Source: Paenibacillus turpanensis
GTDB lineage: Bacteria; Bacillota; Bacilli; Paenibacillales; YIM-B00363
Direction: 5' to 3'
Length of the DNA: 64,000 nt
NCBI RefSeq assembly: GCF_011421635.1
Contig: NZ_WTLI01000008.1
Span: forward strand, 1-64,000
How positions within the stretch are numbered: the stretch's first letter is position 1; each line of letters opens with the position of its first letter. The position numbers and the translations under genes were made by a program. Shown here piece by piece: positions 8,434 through 18,789 of the stretch. Under the pieces are notes generated by a model. That model was not told the DNA's origin and searched no databases. It saw only the letters and a program-made list of their open reading frames with translations.

Positions 8434-10365
8434 TTACTCCGCTAATTGTCCCCACTCGTCATAACAAGCTTCGAGTGCCGCTTTCTTTTGATCAAGCAGG
8501 GCTTGAATTTCTTGTACGCGCTGAAAATCACCATATACCTCGGGCTTCGTCAGCTCCTGCTCCTGCTCGGAAATTTCCTCTTCCAGCTTGCTGATTTCTT
8601 CTTCAAGCTGTGCGAGACGGCGCTGTTTGGCCCGTTCTTCACGCTTGTTCTGCTTATCTGCTTCGTAATTCGACTTTTTGGGCTCGAGGTCTGTCGGTTG
8701 AGCTTCATTTTTTGAGGTGCTTAATTGTGCTTCTTCCGACAATTCTGCAAGCTCTTCTTTTTTCTCCAAATAGTCGTCATAATTTCCCAGGAAATGTCGA
8801 ATGCCATCTGTCGACAGCTCCAGCACTCGATCCGCCAGCTTATTCAGGAAATATCGGTCGTGGGAAATGAAAAGAACGGTTCCCTCGTAATCCATCAGCG
8901 CGGATTCCAGCACCTCTTTACTGAACAAGTCAAGGTGGTTGGTCGGCTCGTCCAAAATGAGCACATTGGCCCGCTGCAGCATGAGCTTCGCCAAGGAGAC
9001 ACGTGCCTTTTCGCCGCCGCTTAAGTCGCTGATTCGTTTGGCAACATCGTCGCCGCTGAATAAAAAATTGCCGAGGACTGTACGGATCGCCTTTTCCTCA
9101 AGATGACGAAATTCGTTCCACACCTCGTCCAGAACCGTGTTGTGGGGAGTGAGGCCCGTTTGCTCCTGATCGTAATAAGCCACGCGGACGCCCGAGCCCC
9201 AACGGATCGAACCGGCCTGCGGCTGGAGCTGACCGACCAGCGTCTTGAGCAAAGTGGATTTGCCGGTACCATTGGGACCGATCAAAGCGGCCATATCACC
9301 GCGCTTCAGGCCGAAGTGCACGCCGCGGAGCAGCGGCTTTTCCGGAGAATAGCCAACGCCAAGCTGATCCACGGTCAGCACATCCTGCCCTGTGACGCGG
9401 TCGATCTCAAAGCGAAACGACGCCCGCTTTAGCTCGCCGAGCGGACGATCCATGCGGTCCAGTTTGTCGAGTGCTTTGCGTCGGCTTTGGGCTCGCTTGG
9501 TTGTGGACGCTCTCGAAATGTTGCGGCGGATAAAATCCTCCATACGCGCGATTTCTTCCTGCTGCTTTTCAAAATGCTTCAATTCGATTTCGTATTCCGC
9601 CGCTTTGCGCTCAATATATTGACTGTAGTTGCCAGTGTAGCGCTTGGCTGCGTTGCGTTCGATTTCGTAAATGGAGGTCACCAGCGCATCGAGAAAATAA
9701 CGGTCGTGGGAAACGACGAGGATGGCACCGGGGTAGTTGCGCAAATAGCCTTCGAGCCAGGTTAAGGTAGGAATATCCAAGTAGTTGGTCGGCTCGTCAA
9801 GCATCAACAGATCCGGTTCCATCAGCAGCAGCCTCGCGAGAGCAAGCCGCGTCTTTTGCCCGCCGCTTAAACGGGAAATCGGCGTATCCGGGGCAAATTC
9901 GGCAAAGCCCATTCCGTGAAGCACGCTGCGTATTTTACTTTCCGTCTCGTAGCCACCTTTAAGGCGAAACTCATCCGAGAGCGCCGAATAACGGTTCGCC
10001 GTCTGCGCAAACAGCTTTTCGTCCTCAATCACTTGCGGCTCGGACATCTGCTTTTCTAGCCGCCGCAGCTGCTGCTCCATTTCATATAAATGGGCGAATA
10101 CGCTGAGCATTTCGCCGTAAAGCGTCCCTTCCTGATCGAAGGCGCTCGCTTGGGCAAGGTATCCGAGCGTCGATTCCTTGGCAAAAATGACGCCGCCTTC
10201 ATCCGGCGTCAGCTCGCCTGCGATCAGCTTGAGCAGGGTAGACTTGCCGGCGCCGTTCACGCCGACGAGGCCGACGCGCTCGCGGGCTTCGATTTGAAGC
10301 GTTATATTTTGTAAAACGGGGGTAACCCCGTAGCTTTTACTTACGTGGGAAACCTGCAGAAGCAT
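8434..10365 (-). CDS. ydiF: ABC-F family ATPase (YdiF-like)
   Basis: Soluble twin-ATPase of 643 residues that acts on ribosomes rather than as a transporter. Walker A of domain 1 is GVNGAGKS (35-42); that of domain 2 is GPNGTGKS (about 358-365). Both LSGGQ/LSGGE signatures and both LLMLDEPTNYLD / LILDEPTNHLD Walker B motifs are intact. A charged linker with EKQQEEIARMEDFIRR (about 265-280) joins them. The last ~110 residues are a Glu/Lys/Gln-rich coiled coil, typical of the YdiF/Uup group. An AAGGAGT site about 12 bases upstream supports the start. Position next to moaC and a DnaA-box cluster matches ydiF of B. subtilis. Exact function (ribosome rescue or antibiotic protection) is open. Confidence 0.9.
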   Translation of the reverse strand: MLLQVSHVSKSYGVTPVLQNITLQIEARERVGLVGVNGAGKSTLLKLIAGELTPDEGGVIFAKESTLGYLAQASAFDQEGTLYGEMLSVFAHLYEMEQQLRRLEKQMSEPQVIEDEKLFAQTANRYSALSDEFRLKGGYETESKIRSVLHGMGFAEFAPDTPISRLSGGQKTRLALARLLLMEPDLLMLDEPTNYLDIPTLTWLEGYLRNYPGAILVVSHDRYFLDALVTSIYEIERNAAKRYTGNYSQYIERKAAEYEIELKHFEKQQEEIARMEDFIRRNISRASTTKRAQSRRKALDKLDRMDRPLGELKRASFRFEIDRVTGQDVLTVDQLGVGYSPEKPLLRGVHFGLKRGDMAALIGPNGTGKSTLLKTLVGQLQPQAGSIRWGSGVRVAYYDQEQTGLTPHNTVLDEVWNEFRHLEEKAIRTVLGNFLFSGDDVAKRISDLSGGEKARVSLAKLMLQRANVLILDEPTNHLDLFSKEVLESALMDYEGTVLFISHDRYFLNKLADRVLELSTDGIRHFLGNYDDYLEKKEELAELSEEAQLSTSKNEAQPTDLEPKKSNYEADKQNKREERAKQRRLAQLEEEISKLEEEISEQEQELTKPEVYGDFQRVQEIQALLDQKKAALEACYDEWGQLAE

Positions 10366-10438
10366 AGAAATGATCCGACTCCTTTCGCCATTTAGTGTAC
10401 CACCCGAACAGAGATTCGTCCATTTTGGAACGGTATGC

Positions 10439-10444
10439 TATAAT
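10439..10444 (+). promoter_or_regulatory. Extended -10 promoter for the 5-FCL/moa genes
   Basis: TGCTATAAT gives an extended -10 (TATAAT 10439-10444) with a poor -35. Transcription would begin near 10451, which argues against the upstream in-frame ATG at 10454 as the start of the next gene. Confidence 0.5.
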
Positions 10445-10483
10445 ATAGGAAGCATGATTTGCAGCGGAAAGGAAATGAAAGGA

Positions 10484-11128
10484 ATGTCTCACCCGTTTCA
10501 AAAATCAAAACAGGATATTCGAAGCGAAGTGGAGCGTCATCGGGATGGCGTTTCAGTGGAAGAGAGGGCGGTGAAATCCGCGGCGATCTGTGAATCTCTC
10601 ATCGAGCGCTTTCTAGCCCCTCAAACCAATGATTCCTCTCGAATTGTATTTACTTATGTACCGTTTCGATCGGAAGTCGATATTTACGGGCTGCTGGAAT
10701 GGTGCTGGAGTCATAAGCGCCCCGTTGCAGTGCCAAGGGTAAATCGGGTCACAAGGGAGATGTCGATCCATGTGGTAACGGGACCCGACCAGCTGGTTAC
10801 CGGTGCCTATGGCATTCGGGAACCGGATGCGTGCGTACCGGAGCTTACCGATTGGCAAAGGCTCGGCTGGATTATTATGCCTGGCGTAGCATTCGACCGA
10901 AGGGGAGGAAGGCTCGGTTACGGGGGCGGTTATTACGACCGGTTCGTTGCCAAGCTGGAAGCGGAAGCGGCTCGCACGCCGGCGGCCGCAGCTCCATTGC
11001 GGATTGCTCCGGCTTATGAGCTCCAGCTTCTCGCCGAGGTCCCGATGGAGGAGCATGATTTCCGAGTCGATTATCTCGTTACGGAGCTGGCGACCTACTC
11101 GCTTTGCTGTACAACAAATCACGATTGA
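10484..11128 (+). CDS. 5-formyltetrahydrofolate cyclo-ligase
   Basis: Converts 5-formyl-THF with ATP to 5,10-methenyl-THF (5-FCL/YgfA/MTHFS family). The family signature RLGYGGGYYDRF and the upstream VPRVNRVTREM and FDRRGGR segments are clear. The open frame starts at 10370, but the start that gives a normal 214-residue protein (MSHPFQKSKQDIRSEV) is the ATG at 10484, about 10 bases after GGAAAGGA; ATG 10475 is the alternative. It is divergent from the ABC-F gene and followed 15 bases later by moaC, so it probably leads a small operon with the molybdenum cofactor genes. Confidence 0.88.
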   Translation: MSHPFQKSKQDIRSEVERHRDGVSVEERAVKSAAICESLIERFLAPQTNDSSRIVFTYVPFRSEVDIYGLLEWCWSHKRPVAVPRVNRVTREMSIHVVTGPDQLVTGAYGIREPDACVPELTDWQRLGWIIMPGVAFDRRGGRLGYGGGYYDRFVAKLEAEAARTPAAAAPLRIAPAYELQLLAEVPMEEHDFRVDYLVTELATYSLCCTTNHD

Positions 11129-11143
11129 GAGGGGAAGTCGATA

Positions 11144-11638
11144 ATGATGGAGCAGACACAATCTCAATTTACGCATATGAATGAACAAGGACGGGCCAAA
11201 ATGGTCGATGTGTCCGACAAGTCGGAAACAAAACGTACGGCGGTTGCCCGTACGACCGTGACGATGCAGCCCTCCACGCTTGAAGCGATATTGGCGGGGC
11301 GCGTAGCGAAAGGGGATGTGCTTGCGGTAGCGCAGGTGGCCGGCATTATGGGAGCAAAGCAAACCTCGTCGGTGATCCCGATGTGCCATCCGCTGGCGCT
11401 GACTGGAGTAGACATTCGTTTTGAGGATGATGGAGATACACACTTATATATAGAAGCAACGGTAAAAACTACAGGTAAAACCGGCGTTGAAATGGAGGCT
11501 TTGACCGCAGTTTCGTTAACGGCATTAACGGTTTACGATATGTGTAAGGCGCTGGACAAAGATATGGTGATCGGACCGACGATGCTGCTCGAGAAAACAG
11601 GCGGGAAAAGCGGAGTGTACACCCGGGAAGCGGAATAA
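11144..11638 (+). CDS. moaC: Cyclic pyranopterin monophosphate synthase MoaC
   Basis: Second enzyme of molybdenum cofactor synthesis; it converts the MoaA product to cyclic pyranopterin phosphate. 164 residues, the usual length. Visible family motifs are [14 protein letters not shown] near the start, [12 protein letters not shown] in the middle and [13 protein letters not shown]...[11 protein letters not shown] at the end. GAGAGGGGAAG precedes the ATG. moaB follows after 45 bases. No moaA, moaD or moaE is in the window, so the pathway must be completed elsewhere. Confidence 0.95.
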   Translation: MMEQTQSQFTHMNEQGRAKMVDVSDKSETKRTAVARTTVTMQPSTLEAILAGRVAKGDVLAVAQVAGIMGAKQTSSVIPMCHPLALTGVDIRFEDDGDTHLYIEATVKTTGKTGVEMEALTAVSLTALTVYDMCKALDKDMVIGPTMLLEKTGGKSGVYTREAE

Positions 11639-11683
11639 CGTAGAACTATACTGGGAAAAGAGAGATTGGCGGGAGGGTTTCGG

Positions 11684-12181
11684 ATGGTGCGTTGGAAAGT
11701 AGGCGTATTGACTGTCAGTGACAAAGGATCGCGTGGAGATCGGGAAGACACAAGTGGACAGGTTATCCGGGAACTCGTGGAAGAGGAGCTCGGCGGCGAG
11801 GTTGTGGATTACCGTATTGTGCCGGATGAGCGGGATGAAATTATGGCGGCCTTGATCGAAATGGCGGATTATTATCATGCCGATCTTGTGCTGACGACCG
11901 GAGGGACCGGGCTTGCCCCTCGCGATATTACACCGGAAGCAACGCTAGAGGTCATCAACCGCCAGGTGCCGGGCATTCCGGAGGCGATGCGCGCCGCATC
12001 GATGGAGAAAACAAGAAGAGCAATGCTGTCGCGGGGCATTGCCGGAATTCGCGGGAGAACGTTAATTATTAACCTCCCCGGCAGCCCGAAAGGGGTCAGC
12101 GAAAATTTGCTGTCTATCATTAACCAGCTTCCGCATGCTTTAGCCATTCTCACCATGCGGGAAGGAGATCACGACGTATGA
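11684..12181 (+). CDS. moaB: Molybdopterin adenylyltransferase-type protein MoaB
   Basis: MogA/MoaB family protein that binds and activates molybdopterin (adenylylation). 165 residues. LTVSDKGSRG near the start and LTTGGTGLAPRD (about 70-81) form the molybdopterin-binding site. An in-frame TTG at 11666 is possible, but the ATG at 11684 has GGGAGG seven bases ahead. It overlaps the next gene by four bases (ATGA), so the two are translationally coupled. Confidence 0.92.
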   Translation: MVRWKVGVLTVSDKGSRGDREDTSGQVIRELVEEELGGEVVDYRIVPDERDEIMAALIEMADYYHADLVLTTGGTGLAPRDITPEATLEVINRQVPGIPEAMRAASMEKTRRAMLSRGIAGIRGRTLIINLPGSPKGVSENLLSIINQLPHALAILTMREGDHDV

Positions 12182-13194
12182 GCGATTCTCCTATGCTGCG
12201 TGAGGTGCGTGTGCAGGAAGCGATCGGCATGATGCTGGCGCATGATTTGACGCAAATTATTCCGGGTCAATTTAAGGGCCGCAAATTTAAAAAGGGCCAT
12301 ATCATCCGCGAGGAGGATATTCCCGGATTGCTCGATATCGGCAAAGAGCATATTTATGTGATGGACCTTCAGCAGGGCTGGCTTCACGAGGAGGAAGCGG
12401 CGCTTCGCATGGCGAAGGCGGCTGCGGGACAAGGCGTGCTGCTGAGCGAGCCGCATGAAGGGAAGGTATCGCTGAAGGCGTCCGGCTTCGGCTTGGCAAA
12501 AATTTCGCGGCCTTTCGTTGAGGCGGCGAATGCGATAGATGGGATCGTGTTTTCCACGATCAAGAATGATACCATCGTTCAAGCGGGGCAGCAGCTGGCT
12601 GGAACTAGGGTGGTTCCGCTCGTTATTGAAGCGGAGCGCATTGAAGCGGTGGAGAAGCTGGCCCTCGAGGAAATTGAGCGGCAGGGCGGCGTGGCGCTGG
12701 TTGAGGTGAAGCCTTTCCGGAAGCTGCGGGTTGGCCTGATCACCACGGGCAGTGAAGTGTTCAAGGGCCGGATTCAGGATAAATTCGGCCCCGCCGTTCG
12801 CAGCAAGGTGGAAGCGCTCGGGTCCGAGGTGGTTGAGCAGCGTTTCGCCCCTGACGAAAGCGATGAGATCGTGAAGCATATCCATGCGTTTCAGCAGGAG
12901 GGAGTTGATCTCATCTTGCTTACCGGCGGGATGTCGGTAGACCCGGATGACCGCACGCCGGGGGCAATCCGGAAATCCGGTGCGGAGGTGGTCTCGTACG
13001 GCACTCCGATGCTGCCGGGCTCGATGCTGATGATGGCTTATTTAGACGGAATTCCGGTGATGGGGCTTCCGGGGTGTGTGATGCATGATCCGTTTACCTC
13101 CTTCGATGTGCTGCTGCCGCGGATTTGCGCGGGGGAAACGATTGTTCGCGAGGACATCACGGCGATGGGGTACGGCGGACTGCTGGGCTGTTAA
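12178..13194 (+). CDS. MoeA-like molybdopterin-binding protein
   Basis: 338 residues with a C-terminal MoCF-biosynthesis domain, shown by LRVGLITTGSEVFKGRI (about 182-198) and LLTGGMSVDPDDRTPGAI (about 250-267). It is shorter than classical MoeA (~400), and its N-terminal part does not look like full MoeA domains I and II. It may be a compact molybdenum insertase or a molybdopterin carrier. Strict co-location with moaC and moaB, including the ATGA overlap, supports a molybdenum cofactor role. I avoid the symbol moeA for this reason. Confidence 0.75.
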   Translation: MSDSPMLREVRVQEAIGMMLAHDLTQIIPGQFKGRKFKKGHIIREEDIPGLLDIGKEHIYVMDLQQGWLHEEEAALRMAKAAAGQGVLLSEPHEGKVSLKASGFGLAKISRPFVEAANAIDGIVFSTIKNDTIVQAGQQLAGTRVVPLVIEAERIEAVEKLALEEIERQGGVALVEVKPFRKLRVGLITTGSEVFKGRIQDKFGPAVRSKVEALGSEVVEQRFAPDESDEIVKHIHAFQQEGVDLILLTGGMSVDPDDRTPGAIRKSGAEVVSYGTPMLPGSMLMMAYLDGIPVMGLPGCVMHDPFTSFDVLLPRICAGETIVREDITAMGYGGLLGC

Positions 13195-13358
13195 AGCTTT
13201 CAGTGGAAATGACTCGGAATGCACTTTCCCCCAGCATACGATGCTTGATGGACGCCGGCCGCCTTGGTGGTTTTCTAAATGCGGTGAGAACATTCACACA
13301 TCGTTTTGGCGGCTTGTGCTACAATAACCGTAACACGTTAGGAAGTAGGGAGACGAAT

Positions 13359-13622
13359 ATGCAAAATATCGGAATCGGCGGGATCATTATCATCGCCATT
13401 GTGGCGCTGCTTGTGTTTGGGCCGAACAAGCTTCCGGAGCTTGGACGTGCGTTTGGACGTACGTTACGAGAATTTAAAAATGCTTCGCAATCCATCTTGG
13501 AAGATGAACCGAAGCCGGAGCCTCAGCCTCAGCGCAAAGAGGTTGGACCCGTTGAAGAAGTGAAAAAGCCGGAAACCGTCACTTCAACCGCTTCAAAGGA
13601 TGACCGCAGGCTGCCCGATTAA
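13359..13622 (+). CDS. tatA: Sec-independent (Tat) translocase subunit TatA
   Basis: 87 residues. One N-terminal membrane helix (IGIGGIIIIAIVALLVFG) is followed by the FGPNKLPELGRAFG hinge, an amphipathic helix and a Pro/Glu/Lys-rich tail: the standard TatA/TatE plan. The start ATG at 13359 has GGGAG ahead; the much longer open frame upstream is not coding. An extended -10 (TGCTACAAT, 13317-13325) may drive it. In B. subtilis the corresponding tatAY is followed by tatCY; here no tatC follows, only a terminator. Closeness to molybdenum cofactor genes fits the Tat export of molybdoenzymes. Confidence 0.93.
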   Translation: MQNIGIGGIIIIAIVALLVFGPNKLPELGRAFGRTLREFKNASQSILEDEPKPEPQPQRKEVGPVEEVKKPETVTSTASKDDRRLPD

Positions 13623-13645
13623 GGATCAGATATATTTAGCGATGT

Positions 13646-13677
13646 AAAGCATCTCCGAGCCGGAGGTGCTTTTTTTA
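13646..13677 (+). terminator. Terminator after tatA
   Basis: AAAGCA-TCTCCG / CGGAGGTGCTT hairpin followed by TTTTTTT. The next ~315 bases (13678-13992) contain no gene or signal I can recognise. Confidence 0.9.
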
Positions 13678-13992
13678 TTAACTTGGGGAGCTAGTAAAGC
13701 TAGTCTATTCTTGGATTGTATTTCATATATTGAAGCGTCAGTACTTGAAAGAGCGGTTTATTGAATTGAAATGCGGATTGGCTCGGATTGATAATATACG
13801 AACTAAATGATTAACGCGGACAAGCTTTTTATGCTATTTTTTGAGGGAATCCTGATCATCGAGCTTCAAAACATTCAGACAGAGACTTGCTAGATTCCTC
13901 CGAAAGAAGCCTCAATAATATACAGTTCGCAAGTATGAAAAGGGGGCGTTTAAGCCGAGAATGGGTGTTGTGAGATTTTAACATGGGAGCAC

Positions 13993-14021
13993 TTGAAAAG
14001 TAGTTTAGAAAAATGTATGAT
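13993..14021 (+). promoter_or_regulatory. SigA promoter of groESL
   Basis: TTGAAA (13993-13998), 17 bases, TATGAT (14016-14021). The CIRCE operator begins 12 bases downstream of the -10, so HrcA binding would block transcription start or escape. Confidence 0.8.
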
Positions 14022-14033
14022 AATAACTGGATG

Positions 14034-14060
14034 TTAGCACTACAGGGTATTGAGTGCTAA
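14034..14060 (+). promoter_or_regulatory. CIRCE operator (HrcA) of groESL
   Basis: TTAGCACTA - 9 bases - GAGTGCTAA. The consensus is TTAGCACTC-N9-GAGTGCTAA; only the last base of the left arm differs. It lies between the promoter and groES, as in other Firmicutes, and implies HrcA control of the operon. Confidence 0.95.
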
Positions 14061-14098
14061 CAAAATCTTTACAACAACTCTAAAGGAGGCAATTTTTC

Positions 14099-14380
14099 AT
14101 GATCAGACCGTTGGGAGATCGCGTAGTCATCGAAGCTGTAGCGAAGGAGGAAACGACTGCAAGCGGCATCGTACTGCCGGACACAGCGAAGGAAAAGCCG
14201 CAAGAAGGCAAAGTTGTCGCAGTGGGCAGCGGAGCTCTGAAAGACGGAGAGCGTATTCCTCTTGAAGTAAAAGAAGGCGACCGCGTCATTTTCTCCAAGT
14301 ATGCGGGCACTGAAGTGAAATTCGAAGGCCGCGAGCTGCTTATTATGCGTGAAAGCGACATCCTTGCCGTTCTTCCGTAA
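14099..14380 (+). CDS. groES: Co-chaperonin GroES
   Basis: 93-residue lid of the GroEL folding chamber. It begins [18 protein letters not shown], has the mobile loop around residues 17-30 ([13 protein letters not shown]) and ends with the conserved ESDILAVLP. An AAAGGAGG site lies in front of the ATG. First gene of the HrcA/CIRCE-controlled heat-shock operon; groEL follows after about 120 bases. Confidence 0.98.
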   Translation: MIRPLGDRVVIEAVAKEETTASGIVLPDTAKEKPQEGKVVAVGSGALKDGERIPLEVKEGDRVIFSKYAGTEVKFEGRELLIMRESDILAVLP

Positions 14381-14413
14381 GTGCAAAGCAAATAACGAAT
14401 TGGTGCTTCCTAG

Positions 14414-16147
<1,734 letters not shown>

Positions 16148-16225
16148 TCCGCTAATGCGGATTGCGTTGAGGCCATACGGACGACTCGTCCAGCAAGCCT
16201 AGCAATACAATAAGGAAGACGGAAG

Positions 16226-16259
16226 AACCGTCGATGCGTATGCATCGGCGGTTTTTTTT
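16226..16259 (+). terminator. Terminator of groESL
   Basis: AACCGTCGATGC / GCATCGGCGGTT hairpin followed by eight T residues. The interval 16260-16440 shows nothing else. Confidence 0.9.
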
Positions 16260-16444
16260 CGTCGAAATAGAGGGTTTCATTTTGCTGCGGAGCGGAAGCT
16301 TTTTAGATCTCAAGGTAACTCATTTTTAAGTGCGGTTGCTGATTATTGAAAGGTTTCGGTAGAAGTGCTACAAACTATTGAAACAAATAGGAAACCGATT
16401 CGACAAGAAGTATAAAAAATATTATGAATTATGGAAAAATTATG

Positions 16445-16473
16445 TTGATTTATGTCAAATGGCTCATTATAAT
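16445..16473 (+). promoter_or_regulatory. Promoter of the small paralog pair
   Basis: TTGATT (16445-16450), 17 bases, TATAAT (16468-16473), about 70 bases ahead of the first small gene. Confidence 0.75.
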
Positions 16474-16541
16474 AGGAATCACAACTTAGATAAAAAGTAG
16501 CATAAATAACTAAAATTTTGATAGAAAGGAGGTAATTAGTC

Positions 16542-16868
16542 ATAGAACCAAACGCCTCATTTGCGAGGCAGATCGACATAGCGTTCCAAGCATTGGCGGA
16601 AGAGCTGTCAGTACTTACATCCGGAATTATATACTTGCGGATTTGCAAAAATGGAGTCAACACGTTCGGCATCCGGCATAATCCATATAGCGCGGACAAG
16701 TCTCAAGACGACAACAACCTCGGACTATGCGAGCTGCATCAGTATGTGCTTCGAAGGCAAGCAGTGCAGGCAGTAAAGAAACGTGCTAGTTATGCGTTTG
16801 GAGAAATTCAGTTTTCGTTTCGGCTTCAGCAAAGTATTTTGTATTCGGATGTCAGCTTTCCTAACTAA
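16542..16868 (+). CDS. Small protein of unknown function, paralog 1 (probable AUA start)
   Basis: I do not recognise the family. The frame is related to the next gene over its whole length: IEPNASFARQ, EELSVLTSGIIY and GEIQFSF match LLEGVSLARQ, EELSGLESGIIF and GEIQFEF. Alignment puts the start at the ATA at 16542, nine bases after a perfect AAGGAGG; an in-frame TAA lies at 16533 and no ATG, GTG or TTG lies between. The first standard start, TTG 16593, has no ribosome site and would lose the conserved helix. So either AUA is used at low rate or an ATG-to-ATA change has silenced the gene. About 108 residues, no signal peptide or membrane segment. Confidence 0.6.
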   Translation: MEPNASFARQIDIAFQALAEELSVLTSGIIYLRICKNGVNTFGIRHNPYSADKSQDDNNLGLCELHQYVLRRQAVQAVKKRASYAFGEIQFSFRLQQSILYSDVSFPN

Positions 16869-16931
16869 GCAGTTAGGATAAGCCATAACGCTGGTTCGTC
16901 GATCAAGGGAATGTAGAAGGGAGGCTAATTT

Positions 16932-17297
16932 ATGTTGTTAGAAGGGGTTTCATTAGCACGGCAATTAGAAAGCGCATTTAAGCAATTGGATGAAGAACTG
17001 TCCGGTTTGGAATCAGGTATTATATTCTTTTATATTCGTAATAATGTCATTGGAAAATACGGAATCAAGCATGACCCGATTGAATGCAAATCAGGGGTAC
17101 TCCGCGGTAAAACGACGGAAGTCATGGAACCAAAGGTGAGATTGGCGTTTCGCAAGCTAGCGATCGATTCGCTTCGTTACAAGAAGGGCTGGACCCACGG
17201 AGAAATTCAGTTTGAATTCGCCGTGTCGGACAAAGGGCTGAATATTAGCGTTCAGTTTGAGTCGAATTATAATATGTCAAATTATACGTTTGAGTAA
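16932..17297 (+). CDS. Small protein of unknown function, paralog 2
   Basis: 121 residues, unrecognised family, paralogous to the preceding gene. It has an N-terminal amphipathic helix (LARQLESAFKQLDEELSGLE), a predicted beta segment (GIIFFYIRNN), a Lys/Arg-rich middle and a C-terminal GEIQFEFAVSDKGLNISVQF strand pair. GGGAGG lies eight bases before the ATG. It follows paralog 1 after 63 bases and is closed by a terminator, so the pair forms a two-gene operon. No transmembrane segment; a cytoplasmic protein is likely. Nothing in the neighbours (groEL, ugd) suggests a job. Confidence 0.75.
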   Translation: MLLEGVSLARQLESAFKQLDEELSGLESGIIFFYIRNNVIGKYGIKHDPIECKSGVLRGKTTEVMEPKVRLAFRKLAIDSLRYKKGWTHGEIQFEFAVSDKGLNISVQFESNYNMSNYTFE

Positions 17298-17305
17298 GCA
17301 GGAGG

Positions 17306-17336
17306 AGCGGTACCCTTGGTGGTATCGCTTCTTTTT
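17306..17336 (+). terminator. Terminator of the small paralog pair
   Basis: AGCGGTACC / GGTATCGCT hairpin (one G-T pair) followed by TCTTTTTATTTTC. Confidence 0.75.
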
Positions 17337-17486
17337 ATTTTCTTAAAAAAGATAAGTTATTGTAAATCCATAGCAAGATACAACAATACTTAAATATAAT
17401 AATCTTAGAACGAAAGCAATGGGAGTTAACGAGAAAGAGCTACGAAACCCAGGGCATAAATCATTTTGGCAAAGGATGGTTTTGTA

Positions 17487-18653
17487 ATGAGAATAGCTGT
17501 TGCTGGGATTGGTTATGTGGGATTATCCAATGCGATACTCTTAGCTCAACATAATGAGGTTATTGCCTTTGACATTACGAAAGATAAGGTGGAACAGGTT
17601 AACCGAAAACGATCTCCGATTATAGACAGTGAAATTGAAGATTACTTCAAGAGTAAAAACCTCAATTTATCTGCCACAACAGATCCTAACTTGGCATTTC
17701 AAGATGCCGATTTTATCATCATTTCTACTCCTACCAATTATGATCCCGAAACGAATTACTTTAATACAAGTACGGTTGAATCGGTCATTTCAAGTGCCTT
17801 ATCGATTAATCCAAACGCGGTTATGGTCATCAAATCAACCGTACCCGTGGGATTTACGGAAAGCATGAAACAGAAATTTGAAACTGATAATATTATGTTT
17901 TCACCGGAATTTTTGAGGGAAGGAAGAGCGCTGTACGATAATCTATATCCATCCAGAATTATTGTTGGTGAAAAATCACAACGTGCAGAGAGGTTTGCGA
18001 AATTGCTATCGGAAGGGGCAGTAAAAGAGGATATAAACATTTTATTGACCCATTCCAATGAGGCGGAAGCAATCAAATTGTTTGCTAATACATATTTGGC
18101 CATGAGAGTAGCTTTTTTTAATGAACTTGATTCCTTTGCAGAAATGAAGGGATTAAATACAGAACAATTGATTAAAGGCGTAAGCATGGACCCAAGAATA
18201 GGTTCTCACTACAACAATCCATCCTTTGGCTATGGTGGATATTGTTTGCCTAAGGACACGAAGCAACTGTTAGCCAACTTTGGAGATATTCCAAACAAAA
18301 TGATGTCAGCCATTGTGGAAGCCAATCATATTCGGAAGGATCACATCGCACAGAGGATCCATGATAGAAACCCTCAAGTTGTGGGGATCTATAGACTAAC
18401 GATGAAGATGGATTCAGATAATTTCAGAGATTCCGCAATACTGGGCGTTATAGAGCGCCTTAAAGCAAAAGGAATGGAAGTCGTAGTGTACGAACCCTCG
18501 ATTTCAGATGAAACTTTTCTTGAGTCAAGGGTCATTCGCGATTTGAGGCAATTTAAACACAATAGTGATGTGATTGTGGCGAATCGAATAACGGAAGAAA
18601 TTAAAGACATGAAAGAAAAGGTATATTCAAGAGATTTGTTTAGCAGAGACTAG
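17487..18653 (+). CDS. ugd: UDP-glucose 6-dehydrogenase
   Basis: Oxidises UDP-glucose to UDP-glucuronate with NAD. 388 residues, the short form as in E. coli Ugd. NAD-binding GIGYVGL is at 7-13; the catalytic Cys is in [13 protein letters not shown] (Cys about 253). The ATG at 17487 has AAAGGATG ahead and starts directly with the Rossmann strand; a TTG seven codons upstream is less likely. A long leader precedes it with a weak -10 (TATAAT 17395-17400). It borders the glycan locus and could supply glucuronate for the surface polymer. Confidence 0.92.
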   Translation: MRIAVAGIGYVGLSNAILLAQHNEVIAFDITKDKVEQVNRKRSPIIDSEIEDYFKSKNLNLSATTDPNLAFQDADFIIISTPTNYDPETNYFNTSTVESVISSALSINPNAVMVIKSTVPVGFTESMKQKFETDNIMFSPEFLREGRALYDNLYPSRIIVGEKSQRAERFAKLLSEGAVKEDINILLTHSNEAEAIKLFANTYLAMRVAFFNELDSFAEMKGLNTEQLIKGVSMDPRIGSHYNNPSFGYGGYCLPKDTKQLLANFGDIPNKMMSAIVEANHIRKDHIAQRIHDRNPQVVGIYRLTMKMDSDNFRDSAILGVIERLKAKGMEVVVYEPSISDETFLESRVIRDLRQFKHNSDVIVANRITEEIKDMKEKVYSRDLFSRD

Positions 18654-18713
18654 GGCTTGCGGAAAACCTGATTGAAACATGGAGAATGATACTTTATACG
18701 TAGTGAATTTAAG

Positions 18714-18749
18714 AAAAGGGCTTCATGCAGTTTATGCATAAGCCCTTTT
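18714..18749. terminator. Bidirectional terminator between ugd and the SLH gene
   Basis: AAAAGGGCTT-CATGCA ... TGCATAAGCCCTTTT: the stem carries A-runs and T-runs on both sides, so it can end ugd (plus) and the SLH gene (minus). Confidence 0.85.
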
Positions 18750-18789
18750 CCATTTCATTGAGTTGTTATCGGTATTTCTGCCGACTGTA

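Noticed and set aside
17466..17486. Upstream TTG start for ugd
   Set aside because: It would place the ribosome site inside the coding region and add seven residues not found before the Rossmann strand in this family.
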